Assembly: GCA_031370825.1 (NCBI GenBank)
Contig: JANMRB010000122.1
Location: 1-18,781 of the forward strand
Direction of reading: 5' to 3'
Length of the DNA: 18,781 nt
Source of the DNA: JAENVT01 sp031370825
Lineage (GTDB): Bacteria > Actinomycetota > Acidimicrobiia > Acidimicrobiales > Ilumatobacteraceae
Each line of letters begins with the position of its first letter. Position 1 is the first letter of the stretch. Below are positions 1-6,985 of this stretch, piece by piece. The translations under genes and the position numbers were made by a program. Below the pieces are notes generated by a model. It was not told the DNA's origin. It did no database searches and was given only the letters and a program-made list of their open reading frames with translations.

Positions 1-381
1 ACCGAACGCGGTCACCTTGTGCGCGCGGCGATCGAGGGAATCACCGCGCAGGTCGCCCTGCTCGCCCACGCGGCGGGGCGCGATCTCGGCTCACAGTTGA
101 CACGGCTCCGCGTCGATGGTGGCCTCACCCGCAGTCACCTCCTGCTGCAGATCCAAGCCGACCTGCTGCAAGCACCCGTCGAGGTGTACCCCTCACCGCA
201 CGCAACGGCCCTCGGGGTCGCAGCATTCGCCGATCTGGGCGCCAACCCGAGCTCACCGACGCGGCCCGCGGCACCAGCGTGGCGCACCGATGCGGTGGTG
301 GAACCGCGGATCGGCGCGGATGAGGCTGCCGAGCGGTTGGCCGACTGGCAACGCGTGGCCGCGGCGACGATGGACCTGTGA
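1..381 (+). CDS. FGGY-family carbohydrate kinase (glycerol kinase-like), C-terminal part
   Basis: This is the C-terminal end of an ATP-dependent sugar or polyol kinase; the reading frame is open to the left edge, so the gene starts outside the window. The segment LRVDGGLTRSHLLLQIQADL followed by PVEVYPSPHATALGVAAFADLG matches the second actin-like ATPase domain of FGGY kinases such as GlpK, where LRVDGG and the TALG(A/V)A motif shape the nucleotide site. The stop overlaps the next gene's GTG by 4 bp (GTGA), so translation is probably coupled. The two following genes resemble GlpA and GlpB, which suggests a glycerol or related polyol substrate. The residues around ATALG differ from canonical GlpK, so the exact substrate is uncertain. 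Confidence 0.85.
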   Translation, partial: TERGHLVRAAIEGITAQVALLAHAAGRDLGSQLTRLRVDGGLTRSHLLLQIQADLLQAPVEVYPSPHATALGVAAFADLGANPSSPTRPAAPAWRTDAVVEPRIGADEAAERLADWQRVAAATMDL

Positions 382-1748
382 GTACCGCCAGGGCAGACGC
401 GACGGTATACGACGTCGCTGTCGTGGGAGGCGGAGTCGTGGGCTGCGCGGTAGCTCGGCTGCTGTCGCACCACGACCTCGTCGTCGCCGTTGTCGAGGCG
501 GGGCCCGACATCGGCGCCGGGACGAGCAAGGCCAACACGGCGATCCTGCACACCGGGTTCGATGCCACGCCAGGGTCACTCGAAGCGCGCCTCGTCGCTC
601 GCGGCTACTCGCTTCTCCGCGACTACGCGCCGACCGTCGGCATCTCGATCGAGCAGGTTGGCGCGTTGCTCGTCGCGTGGGACGACGAGCAGGCCGGGAC
701 ACTCGCCAACCTCGCAGCCAAGGCGGCGGCCAACGGATACGAGCGAACCGAGGTCGTCGATCGAGATGCGGTGTACGACAGCGAACCACACTTGGGTGAA
801 GGGGCGACCGGCGGGATGGTCGTGCCCGACGAGCACATCATCGATCCATGGTCCACGCCACTGGCATTCGCGTACGAGGCCGTCGCCAACGGAGCCTCGG
901 TACTGGTGAACCACCGCGTCGAGCAGTGCCACGTTTTCGACGAGGCGACCACCCTCATCATGACCACCGGGCAACGCATCCACACCAGGTTCGTCGTCAA
1001 CGCCGCGGGCTTGCATGGCGACGAGCTGCATCGGTCGCTGGGCCTCGATGGTTTCACGATCAGGCCGCGACGAGGTGAGCTGATCGTCTTCGACAAGCTC
1101 GCCAGGCCGCTACTGAATCGCACCGTCTTGCCTGTGCCGACGGCGAAGACCAAGGGCGTTCTCGTTGCTCCGACCGTCTTCGGCAACCTGATGCTCGGAC
1201 CGACTGCGGAGGACATCGACGACAAGGCAGCGACCGGCTCGACACGGGCCGGCATCGACAGCCTCCTCGACAAGGGCCGTCGAATCTTGCCGGCGCTTCT
1301 CGACGAAGAGGTCACCTCGGTGTACGCCGGACTGCGCGCCGCAACCGAGCACAGTGACTATCAAGTCAGCCACGAGCGCGAACTTCGCTATGTCTGTCTC
1401 GGTGGGATCCGGTCGACGGGACTCACGGCGTCGATGGCGCTGGCGGAAGAAGCGTTGGATCGGCTCATCGATTGCGGGCTCGTGGCGCGGCCCAAGGAAG
1501 CCGTCGAGTCGATCCACATGACGCCACTCGGCGAGATCGACGAGCGGCCGTACCAACGAGGCGGCCAGATCGTCTGCCACTGCGAGCGCGTGACCGTGGG
1601 TGAAGTTGCCAGAGCCTGCGTGGCTCCGGTCCCGGCTGTTGACTTCGACGGCCTTCGCCGCCGGACCAGGGCGTTGGCCGGACGCTGCCAAGGTTTCTAC
1701 TGCCTGGCGGAGTTGTGCAGCCTGACCGGCTGGAGCGTCACGACATGA
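378..1748 (+). CDS. FAD-dependent glycerol-3-phosphate dehydrogenase-like protein with C-terminal BFD [2Fe-2S] domain (GlpA-like)
   Basis: This 456-residue flavoprotein of the DAO/GlpA/LhgO type probably oxidises a hydroxy-acid or polyol phosphate and passes electrons on through an iron-sulfur cluster. The N-terminus has the FAD-binding Rossmann motif VVGGGVVGCAVARLL (about residues 15-29) and an acidic strand end at VVEAG. A middle substrate domain follows. The C-terminus is a BFD-like domain with Cys400, Cys402, Cys437 and Cys442 (CxC...Cx4C), the spacing expected for a [2Fe-2S] site. The GTG start overlaps the kinase stop, and its own TGA overlaps the next ATG. By analogy with anaerobic glycerol-3-phosphate dehydrogenase, it probably pairs with the downstream flavoprotein. 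L-2-hydroxyglutarate oxidase-like activity is an alternative; substrate identity is inferred from neighbours. Confidence 0.85.
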   Translation: MSTARADATVYDVAVVGGGVVGCAVARLLSHHDLVVAVVEAGPDIGAGTSKANTAILHTGFDATPGSLEARLVARGYSLLRDYAPTVGISIEQVGALLVAWDDEQAGTLANLAAKAAANGYERTEVVDRDAVYDSEPHLGEGATGGMVVPDEHIIDPWSTPLAFAYEAVANGASVLVNHRVEQCHVFDEATTLIMTTGQRIHTRFVVNAAGLHGDELHRSLGLDGFTIRPRRGELIVFDKLARPLLNRTVLPVPTAKTKGVLVAPTVFGNLMLGPTAEDIDDKAATGSTRAGIDSLLDKGRRILPALLDEEVTSVYAGLRAATEHSDYQVSHERELRYVCLGGIRSTGLTASMALAEEALDRLIDCGLVARPKEAVESIHMTPLGEIDERPYQRGGQIVCHCERVTVGEVARACVAPVPAVDFDGLRRRTRALAGRCQGFYCLAELCSLTGWSVTT

Positions 1749-2644
1749 CGTCGACGACCAGTCGCCGTGTCGTGATCGTCGGTGCCGGGCCATCTGGATT
1801 GTCTGCAGCCACGGAGCTCCGCCGGTTGGGTGTTCAGCACGTGATGGTCTACGAGCGTGAGCAGCAGGCGGGTGGAGTTCCCCGGCACACTGGCCACCTC
1901 GGCTTTGGGATCCGTGATCTTCACCGGGTGACGTCCGGCCCGCGCTACGCACGCGCGCTGACCGAGCGGGCAACTGCCGCCGGTGTCGAGCTACGACTCG
2001 GCAAGGCAGTGTTCTCGCTCGACGACATCGACGCTGACGCGATCGTCCTGGCGACAGGCGCTCGGGAGCGACCTCGCGCTGCACGACTTGTGCCCGGCGA
2101 CCGACCGGTCGGGATATTGACGACCGGCTCGCTGCAGCAACTGGCAATGAAAGGGCAACGCGTCGGCACACGAGCGGTGATCGTCGGAGCGGAACACGTC
2201 AGCTTCTCGGCCATCCTCACTCTGGCTCATGTCGGCTGCCGAGCCGTCGCCATGGTGACTCCGCTCCCCCGCCATCAGTCGTATGGAGTTCTCAAGCTCG
2301 CGGCCGCTACGGTGCGACGCGTTCGCGTTCTCACCGGCGTCGACATCGCCGAGATCACCGGCCATCGCCGGGTCGACAGCGTCGTGTTGACCGACGGTCT
2401 GCGGATCGAATGTGACACCGTCGTCTTCACCGGGAGTTGGATCCCCGACCACGAGCTGGCTCGACGCAGTGGGCTGACGATGGACCCGGCGATCAAGGGT
2501 CCTGCCGTCGACGATTCGTTCCGCACCTCGCGTGAGAACGTTTTCGCCATCGGCAACCTCGTCCACAGCGTCGCCGCAGCGGATCGCTGTGCGCTCGACG
2601 GAAAAGCAGTGGCGGCAGTGGTGGCCAGGCATCTTCGAGATTGA
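1745..2644 (+). CDS. FAD/NAD(P)-binding oxidoreductase, GlpB/opine-oxidase A-like
   Basis: A 299-residue pyridine nucleotide-disulfide-type flavoprotein. It has the FAD Rossmann motif VVIVGAGPSGLSAATEL near residues 9-25, the ATGARERP motif that closes the FAD domain, a second dinucleotide-binding region around VIVGAEHVSFSAILT (less canonical than GxGxxG), and the C-terminal FAIGNLVHSV motif that contacts the flavin. No redox CxxC is visible, so it is not a thioredoxin reductase. The ATG at 1745 overlaps the preceding stop by 4 bp (ATGA), which is why I prefer it over the upstream in-frame ATG at 1715. GlpA-with-BFD and GlpB-like proteins commonly occur side by side and act as a two-flavin dehydrogenase. 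The protein is short for this class (often 400 or more residues), so it may be a minimal version. Confidence 0.8.
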   Translation: MTSTTSRRVVIVGAGPSGLSAATELRRLGVQHVMVYEREQQAGGVPRHTGHLGFGIRDLHRVTSGPRYARALTERATAAGVELRLGKAVFSLDDIDADAIVLATGARERPRAARLVPGDRPVGILTTGSLQQLAMKGQRVGTRAVIVGAEHVSFSAILTLAHVGCRAVAMVTPLPRHQSYGVLKLAAATVRRVRVLTGVDIAEITGHRRVDSVVLTDGLRIECDTVVFTGSWIPDHELARRSGLTMDPAIKGPAVDDSFRTSRENVFAIGNLVHSVAAADRCALDGKAVAAVVARHLRD

Positions 2645-2725
2645 TCGCACGAGCAACTGGCCGGCGAATCTTCGTATGCTCTGTCGAAATTGCCACGCAC
2701 AGACCGAGACGTGGTGCACGCACAA

Positions 2726-2801
2726 GCCGACGTAGCCCAATGGCAGAGGCACAGCGCTTAGGACGCTGCAAGTGAGAGTTCGAATCTCTCCGTCGGCACC
2801 A
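2726..2801 (+). tRNA. tRNA with anticodon UAG (leucine, CUA codon), type I short variable loop
   Basis: A complete cloverleaf can be folded by eye. The acceptor GCCGACG (2726-2732) pairs perfectly with CGTCGGC (2791-2797). A 3-bp D stem GCC/GGC (2735-2737 with 2748-2750) carries GG in its loop. The anticodon stem CAGCG/CGCTG encloses the 7-base loop CTTAGGA, giving anticodon TAG at 2759-2761. The T arm GAGAG/CTCTC has loop TTCGAAT. The discriminator is A2798 and CCA is encoded (2799-2801). The variable region is only CAAGT (5 nt). Bacterial tRNA-Leu normally has a long variable arm (type II), so the Leu anticodon on a type I body is unusual. Amino-acid identity is assigned from the anticodon only. 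Confidence 0.9.
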
Positions 2802-2848
2802 CAGCGTTGGGCTCCGTCGCGGCGGCCGCGCGACACTTCTCCTCCGAA

Positions 2849-3568
2849 GTGAAGATCGACATCCAATACAGTCCCGGCACCAACGACTGGCCCGTGCTCC
2901 GCGACGCCATCTTGCGCGCCGAGGACGAGGGCTATGACACGACGTGGGTCTTCGATCACTTCGATGGGGCGATGCTCCAAGGCGATCGCCCGATGCTCGA
3001 GTGCTTCACGCTGCTCGGTGCACTAGCCGCGGCGACCACCACCATCGGCCTTGGCACGCTCGTCGCCAACGTTGCCAATCGTCACCCCGCAGTCCTCGCT
3101 GCTGCAGCGTCCAGCGTCCAGCGAATCAGCGACGGTCGGTTGACGTTGGGTCTCGGTGCAGGGACGTCGCCGAACAGCAAGTGGAGTGGAGAGCACGCTG
3201 CGCGGGGCATCGAGTTGAAGCCCGACATTGCGGATCGCCACGCCGCAGTCGTCGAGCAGATTCGGTGGGTACGCGATCTTCCCGAGGCCATTCCCGTCAT
3301 CGTCGGTGTCAACAGCGTCCGCCTGGCAACGATGGCGGGACGAGTCGCGGATGGAATCAACGTGAGACTGACGAATGAACGCGCCGCCGAGTTCGTTCGC
3401 GCGGCGAGAGAAGCAGCCGGGAGCCGACCATTCGAAATCAGCGGCTGGACCTTCGAGCAGGTCGATGACGTGCGCGAGCAGGCACTGGAGCTCGCGTTGG
3501 ACCGCCTCGTGCTGACTCGTCTCGGACGCGTCACGTCAAAGTCGGTCACATCAAAGTCGGTCACATGA
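2849..3568 (+). CDS. LLM-class (luciferase-like) flavin/F420-dependent oxidoreductase
   Basis: A 239-residue TIM-barrel protein of the bacterial luciferase-like superfamily; many actinobacterial members use cofactor F420. Family features are the first strand (VKIDIQYSP), the acidic helix AEDEGYDTTWVFDHF, the TTTIGLGTLVANVANRHPAVLAAAASSVQRISDGRLTLG-type core (about residues 60-105) and a later VIVGVNS strand. The GTG at 2849 puts the first beta strand at the N-terminus as in relatives; an upstream TTG at 2807 would lie only 5 nt after the tRNA. The protein is shorter than many family members. It ends in a repetitive VTSKSVTSKSVT tail encoded by a 15-bp tandem repeat that also carries the next gene's start codon. 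Substrate unknown. Confidence 0.8.
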   Translation: MKIDIQYSPGTNDWPVLRDAILRAEDEGYDTTWVFDHFDGAMLQGDRPMLECFTLLGALAAATTTIGLGTLVANVANRHPAVLAAAASSVQRISDGRLTLGLGAGTSPNSKWSGEHAARGIELKPDIADRHAAVVEQIRWVRDLPEAIPVIVGVNSVRLATMAGRVADGINVRLTNERAAEFVRAAREAAGSRPFEISGWTFEQVDDVREQALELALDRLVLTRLGRVTSKSVTSKSVT

Positions 3569-3574
3569 AGATCG
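3530..3574. repeat. Three imperfect 15-bp tandem repeats across a gene junction
   Basis: The units are GTCACGTCAAAGTCG (3530-3544), GTCACATCAAAGTCG (3545-3559) and GTCACATGAAGATCG (3560-3574). The third unit contains the overlapping ATGA that ends the LLM gene and starts the aldolase-like gene. Because 15 is a multiple of 3, copy-number changes would keep both frames. Confidence 0.9.
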
Positions 3575-4563
3575 GTGACCTGTCGACACCCGCACTGCTG
3601 ATCGATGGCGACGCGCTCGAGCACAACCTGTCAACGATGGCGGCAGCGCTGCCCGGCAGCCGCTTGCGACCGCACGTCAAGGCTCACAAATGCACGTCGC
3701 TCGCCGCCGCACAACGTGCCCACGGCCACCGCTCGTTCACCTGCGCGACGCCACGCGAGGTGATCGGAATGGCCGAGGCCGGCCTCGGCGACGACCTGTT
3801 GCTGGCCAACGAGGTCATCGATCCCAAGCGCTTGTCGGCGATGGCCGAGCTCCAGGACCGGGCAGTGATCACGGTGGCGGTCGACTCGCACGAGACGGTC
3901 GATGCAGCGGCAACCGCTGGGCTCAAGTACGTCCTCATCGACGTCAACGTCGGCCTGCCCCGTTGCGGATGCAGGCCGAGCGACGCCGGGCATCTCGCGG
4001 ATCTGGCTCGCAGCAGAGGACTCGTCGTGCGCGGCGTCATGGGCTACGAAGGGCACCTGATGGCGCTACCCGATCGCGTCGAGCAACGTCGCAAAGTCGG
4101 CGAGGCCATGGAGAAGCTCATCGTGGCAAGCCTGCTGGTCGGTGGCGACATCATCAGTGCCGGTGGCACCGACACATTCGATCTGCACGATCAGGTGACC
4201 GAGGTCCAAGCGGGCACGTACGCGCTGATGGACACGTACTACGGCAACCGCGGCCATCCGTTCCGGCAGGCGTGCTCCGTGCTGGCGACGGTGATCTCAG
4301 CGAACGATCGCTACGCAGTCGCCGACGCCGGCTTGAAGACCCAAGGCATGGATCACGGCAAGCCGGCGATCGACGGGTCCGATGTGCTGTTCCTTTCCGA
4401 CGAGCACATCACGTTCGCATCACCAACCCGATTGGCCGTTGCGGACCGAGTCAGCGTCATACCCGCGCACATCGACCCGACCATGGCGATGCACGAAGTG
4501 GCCTGGCTGGTACAAGGCGACGACGTGATCGATCGCTGGCCGATCGACCTGCGCGGTTGGTAG
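3565..4563 (+). CDS. PLP-dependent D-threonine aldolase / D-serine dehydratase-like protein
   Basis: A 332-residue fold-type III (alanine racemase-like) PLP enzyme with a C-terminal metal-binding domain, the architecture of D-threonine aldolase and eukaryotic-type D-serine dehydratase. RPHVKAHK places the Schiff-base lysine at Lys39. The C-terminal PAHIDPT supplies His302 and Asp304. In D-threonine aldolase the metal is held by an HxD pair, while D-serine dehydratase uses HxC, so this protein fits the aldolase (D-threonine to glycine plus acetaldehyde, or a related beta-hydroxy D-amino acid) better than the dehydratase. The N-terminus KIGDLSTPALLID is the family's usual first strand. The ATG overlaps the LLM stop by 4 bp, so the two are probably co-translated. 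The exact substrate is not provable from sequence. Confidence 0.85.
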   Translation: MKIGDLSTPALLIDGDALEHNLSTMAAALPGSRLRPHVKAHKCTSLAAAQRAHGHRSFTCATPREVIGMAEAGLGDDLLLANEVIDPKRLSAMAELQDRAVITVAVDSHETVDAAATAGLKYVLIDVNVGLPRCGCRPSDAGHLADLARSRGLVVRGVMGYEGHLMALPDRVEQRRKVGEAMEKLIVASLLVGGDIISAGGTDTFDLHDQVTEVQAGTYALMDTYYGNRGHPFRQACSVLATVISANDRYAVADAGLKTQGMDHGKPAIDGSDVLFLSDEHITFASPTRLAVADRVSVIPAHIDPTMAMHEVAWLVQGDDVIDRWPIDLRGW

Positions 4564-4567
4564 GTGT

Positions 4568-5526
4568 TCAGTCGTCGTGCTCGTCGAGGCTGAGCAGCAC
4601 GAGCTCCGACTCGGGATCGATCGGCGCACCGCCGAACTGCGAGTTGACGGCAACCAGGACGTCACCGCTGCGCGCCAGCGTCGTCGAGGTTTCGAACAAC
4701 GGACTGGTGAGAGTGTCGACAACGCGGCCCTGCGTCAGGTGATGGCGAAGGCGGATCACCACGATCTGGTTCGGGGTTGGCGTCGGGCTGAGGCCGTTCT
4801 GTAGGACGAACAACGTGTTGCCGTGCAGCAGAATGCCGTCCGCCGTCGGGAACGTCATCCCATCCACATCGATCATCGCACTATCGCCGGTCCGGGCGTC
4901 GACGGTGAAGAGCTTGCCCCTGGCTGTGTTGACGACGATCAGCGTGCGTCCGTCAGACGTTGCCTCGATGCCGTTCAGGTTGAAACCGGCAACAGTCTCG
5001 GCAGCGGGACCGGTCAGCGCAATGGTCTCGGGTTTGCCCACCACTCCATCTCGCGAGACCGGGACCTTGTAGATCTCCGGAGCAAAGCTGTTGGTGAAGT
5101 ACGCGGCGTGGCGAGTGACGATGACGTCGTTGATGAACGAGGGCGCCGTCGTCAACGTCAACGCAACGACTGGCGCACCGGTCTCGAGGTCGTAGACGGC
5201 GGCCTGGCCTGTGCCGGCACCGGAGACCCACAGCAAGTTGTGCCGCCGGTCAACCTTCAAACCGGTCGCGGCAGCGACGATCGGGTCAGAGACGAAGACC
5301 TCACTGACCCCATCGCGCAGGTCGCCACGAGCAACCCGGCCATCGGCAACGAACCCGCGTAGAACGTGTCGTGCGCACCGACCGCCACACCCTCACCCAC
5401 GAAGCCTGCCGGTAGATCGATCGTGTCAGGGAGGTCATGGTGATCGCGGCCGGACGACGCACTGGCTGTGGTTGCCGGCACCACCAACGCGGTGACGATT
5501 CCGGCAAGGGCGAGACGCTTGTACAT
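4568..5526 (-). pseudogene. Exported SMP-30/gluconolactonase-like beta-propeller protein, disrupted by a frameshift
   Basis: The 5' frame encodes a signal peptide (MYKRLALAGIVTALVVPATT then ASAS, a likely cleavage site) and the first propeller strand (DLPAGFVGEGVAVGAHDTFYAGSLP), then runs into a stop at 5257-5259. After a +1 shift near 5345-5346 the other frame reads DGRVARGDLRDGVSEVFVSD and continues without interruption to 4568 (LKVDRRHNLLWVSGAG, INDVIVTRHAAYFTNSFAPEIYKVP, LNGIEATSDGRTLIVVN). One missing base therefore explains the break, and the restored protein would be about 319 residues. A strong Shine-Dalgarno GAGGAGG lies just upstream (5531-5537). Relatives in actinobacteria are secreted proteins of unknown role. 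It may be a recent pseudogene or a sequencing error. Confidence 0.8.
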
Positions 5527-5530
5527 GAGG

Positions 5531-5537
5531 TCCTCCT
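5531..5537 (-). promoter_or_regulatory. Strong ribosome binding site for the frameshifted propeller gene
   Basis: On the minus strand GAGGAGG lies four bases before ATG (5526). It fixes the translation start and shows the first, frameshifted reading frame is the genuine N-terminus. Confidence 0.75.
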
Positions 5538-5599
5538 CGTTTTCAGTCGGTGCTAACAGGATCCCCCCACACGGACCAATGTGAAATTGTTTTTCTGTC

Positions 5600-6193
5600 T
5601 TAGTACCCGGGTGTCAACGCCTTCAACAGGGCGTGCAGGGCCCGGGCGCGGTGCGAGATCTGGTTCTTCTCGCTGTCGCTCATCTGTGAGAACGAGCGGC
5701 CGCCACCGTCGTCGGGAACGAAGATGGGGTCGTAACCGAACCCGCGATCACCCAGCTCACTTGCGGCGATCGTTCCCTGGCAAACACCCTCGACCGCTAT
5801 CTCGCGACCATCCGGCCACATCACCACAACGGCAGAGACGAAGCTGGCACGCCGATCGTCGGAGCCCTCCAACGCATCGAGCAACTTGGCGCGGTTGTCG
5901 GCGTACGTTGCCTCTGGTCCGGCGAAGCGAGCCGCGTAGACCCCCGGCGCTCCCCCGAGTGCATCGACGAAAAGGCCTGTGTCGTCGCTGACTGCAGAGA
6001 GGTTGGCCGCGGCGCAGATGGCGGCAGCCTTCAGCCTGGCGTTGCCGATCAACGTGTCGGCATCCTCCACGACATCCGCAACGCCGGGTGGACGCGGCAG
6101 CAGGTCTACGACGCCTTCGAGGATCGCTTCGATCTCGATCACCTTGTCGGGGTTTGCGGACGCGCAAACCAGCTGCAGGCGCGCCACCGTCAC
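5600..6193 (-). CDS. rdgB: Non-canonical purine NTP pyrophosphatase (RdgB/HAM1)
   Basis: A 197-residue cytosolic house-cleaning enzyme that hydrolyses dITP, XTP and ITP to monophosphates, keeping deaminated purines out of nucleic acids. Family signatures run in order: SANPDK near the N-terminus (residues 12-17), VSDDTGLFVDALGG followed by APGVYAARFAG (metal and nucleotide binding), GFGYDPIF in the middle and SHRARAL at the C-terminus. Length is typical. It starts with GTG at 6193, overlapping the RNase PH stop by 4 bp (GTGA), as expected for the rph-rdgB pair that is conserved in many actinobacteria. Confidence 0.95.
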   Translation of the reverse strand: MTVARLQLVCASANPDKVIEIEAILEGVVDLLPRPPGVADVVEDADTLIGNARLKAAAICAAANLSAVSDDTGLFVDALGGAPGVYAARFAGPEATYADNRAKLLDALEGSDDRRASFVSAVVVMWPDGREIAVEGVCQGTIAASELGDRGFGYDPIFVPDDGGGRSFSQMSDSEKNQISHRARALHALLKALTPGY

Positions 6194-6948
6194 CTTCCGA
6201 GCGGGCGCGGTTGCGGCGGCACAGAGACCATCTCAGCCTGCAATGCCATGATCTCGCCGAGCCCGACCTCGGCCAATTGCAACAGCGAGTCGAGCTCGCC
6301 GCGCGAAAACGCCGCGCCTTCGGCCGTTCCCTGCACTTCCACGAACAAAGGATCGCCACCCGCCTTGCCGAGCATCACGACGTTCATGTCGACCTCGGCA
6401 GTCGAGTCCTCGACGTACGGGAGATCGAGCACCGGCAGACCGTCGACGATGCCGACGCTGATGGCCGCGCAGAACGAGTGCAGCGGGTGCTGCTTGATCG
6501 CCTGGTTCTGCACCAGCCGGGAGAGGGCATCGTGCAGGGCCAGGTATCCGCCGCAGATGCTGGCCGTGCGAGTGCCGCCGTCGGCTTGCAGCACATCGCA
6601 GTCGACCACGACCTGTCGCTCGCCAAGCAGTTGCATGTCGCAAGCAGCACGCAACGACCGGCCGATGAGGCGTTGGATCTCAACCGTGCGCCCACTCTGC
6701 TTGCCCTTGGCAGCCTCGCGATCAATCCGCTCCGGGGAGGCGCCGGGCAGCATCGAATACTCGGCCGTGACCCAACCCTTTCCCGTGTTCTTCATCCACC
6801 GCGGCACGTTCTCATCGATGGACGCGGTGCACAGCACACGCGTTTTGCCGAAGGTGACGAGCACGCTGCCGGCGGCCATCTCTGTGTAGTCCCGCTCGAA
6901 CGTGATGGGACGAAGTTCGTCGTCGGCGCGGCCGTCGAAGCGGGTCAT
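6190..6948 (-). CDS. rph: Ribonuclease PH
   Basis: A 252-residue phosphorolytic 3'-5' exoribonuclease that trims tRNA 3' ends, releasing nucleoside diphosphates; it acts as a hexameric ring in the cytosol. Recognisable segments are the N-terminal RPITFERDYTEMAAGSVLV, TAEYSMLPGAS, RTVEIQRLIGRSLRAA, the phosphate-site motif DGGTRTASICGGYLAL and DLPYVEDSTAEVDMNVVM. Length matches the family. The ATG at 6948 is preceded at 7 nt by AAGGAG (6956-6961 on the minus strand), so longer in-frame starts up to 7176 are rejected; they would run into murI. It lies 37 bp after murI and overlaps rdgB. Confidence 0.96.
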   Translation of the reverse strand: MTRFDGRADDELRPITFERDYTEMAAGSVLVTFGKTRVLCTASIDENVPRWMKNTGKGWVTAEYSMLPGASPERIDREAAKGKQSGRTVEIQRLIGRSLRAACDMQLLGERQVVVDCDVLQADGGTRTASICGGYLALHDALSRLVQNQAIKQHPLHSFCAAISVGIVDGLPVLDLPYVEDSTAEVDMNVVMLGKAGGDPLFVEVQGTAEGAAFSRGELDSLLQLAEVGLGEIMALQAEMVSVPPQPRPLGR

Positions 6949-6955
6949 TGGATTG

Positions 6956-6961
6956 CTCCTT
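6956..6961 (-). promoter_or_regulatory. Ribosome binding site of rph
   Basis: AAGGAG on the minus strand, 7 nt before ATG at 6948. It decides between this start and several longer in-frame candidates. Confidence 0.8.
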
Positions 6962-6985
6962 GATCTGGGCGGATACCTGAACGAG

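Noticed and set aside
1110..2171. A 353-codon open frame on the minus strand
   Set aside because: It lies opposite two well-supported flavoprotein genes and its translation is Arg/Ser-rich with no family motifs, typical of a GC-rich shadow frame.
2807..2848. TTG at 2807 as the start of the LLM gene
   Set aside because: It is 5 nt from the tRNA 3' end and adds an alanine-rich stretch before the family's first strand; GTG 2849 fits better.
3690..4742. A 350-codon plus-strand frame overlapping the aldolase-like gene
   Set aside because: Its arginine-rich composition and lack of motifs mark it as an alternative-frame shadow of the PLP enzyme gene.
4568..5260. A free-standing 230-residue protein starting at TTG
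   Set aside because: It lacks an N-terminus; the upstream frame supplies the signal peptide and first propeller strand of the same family, so this is the distal part of a frameshifted gene.
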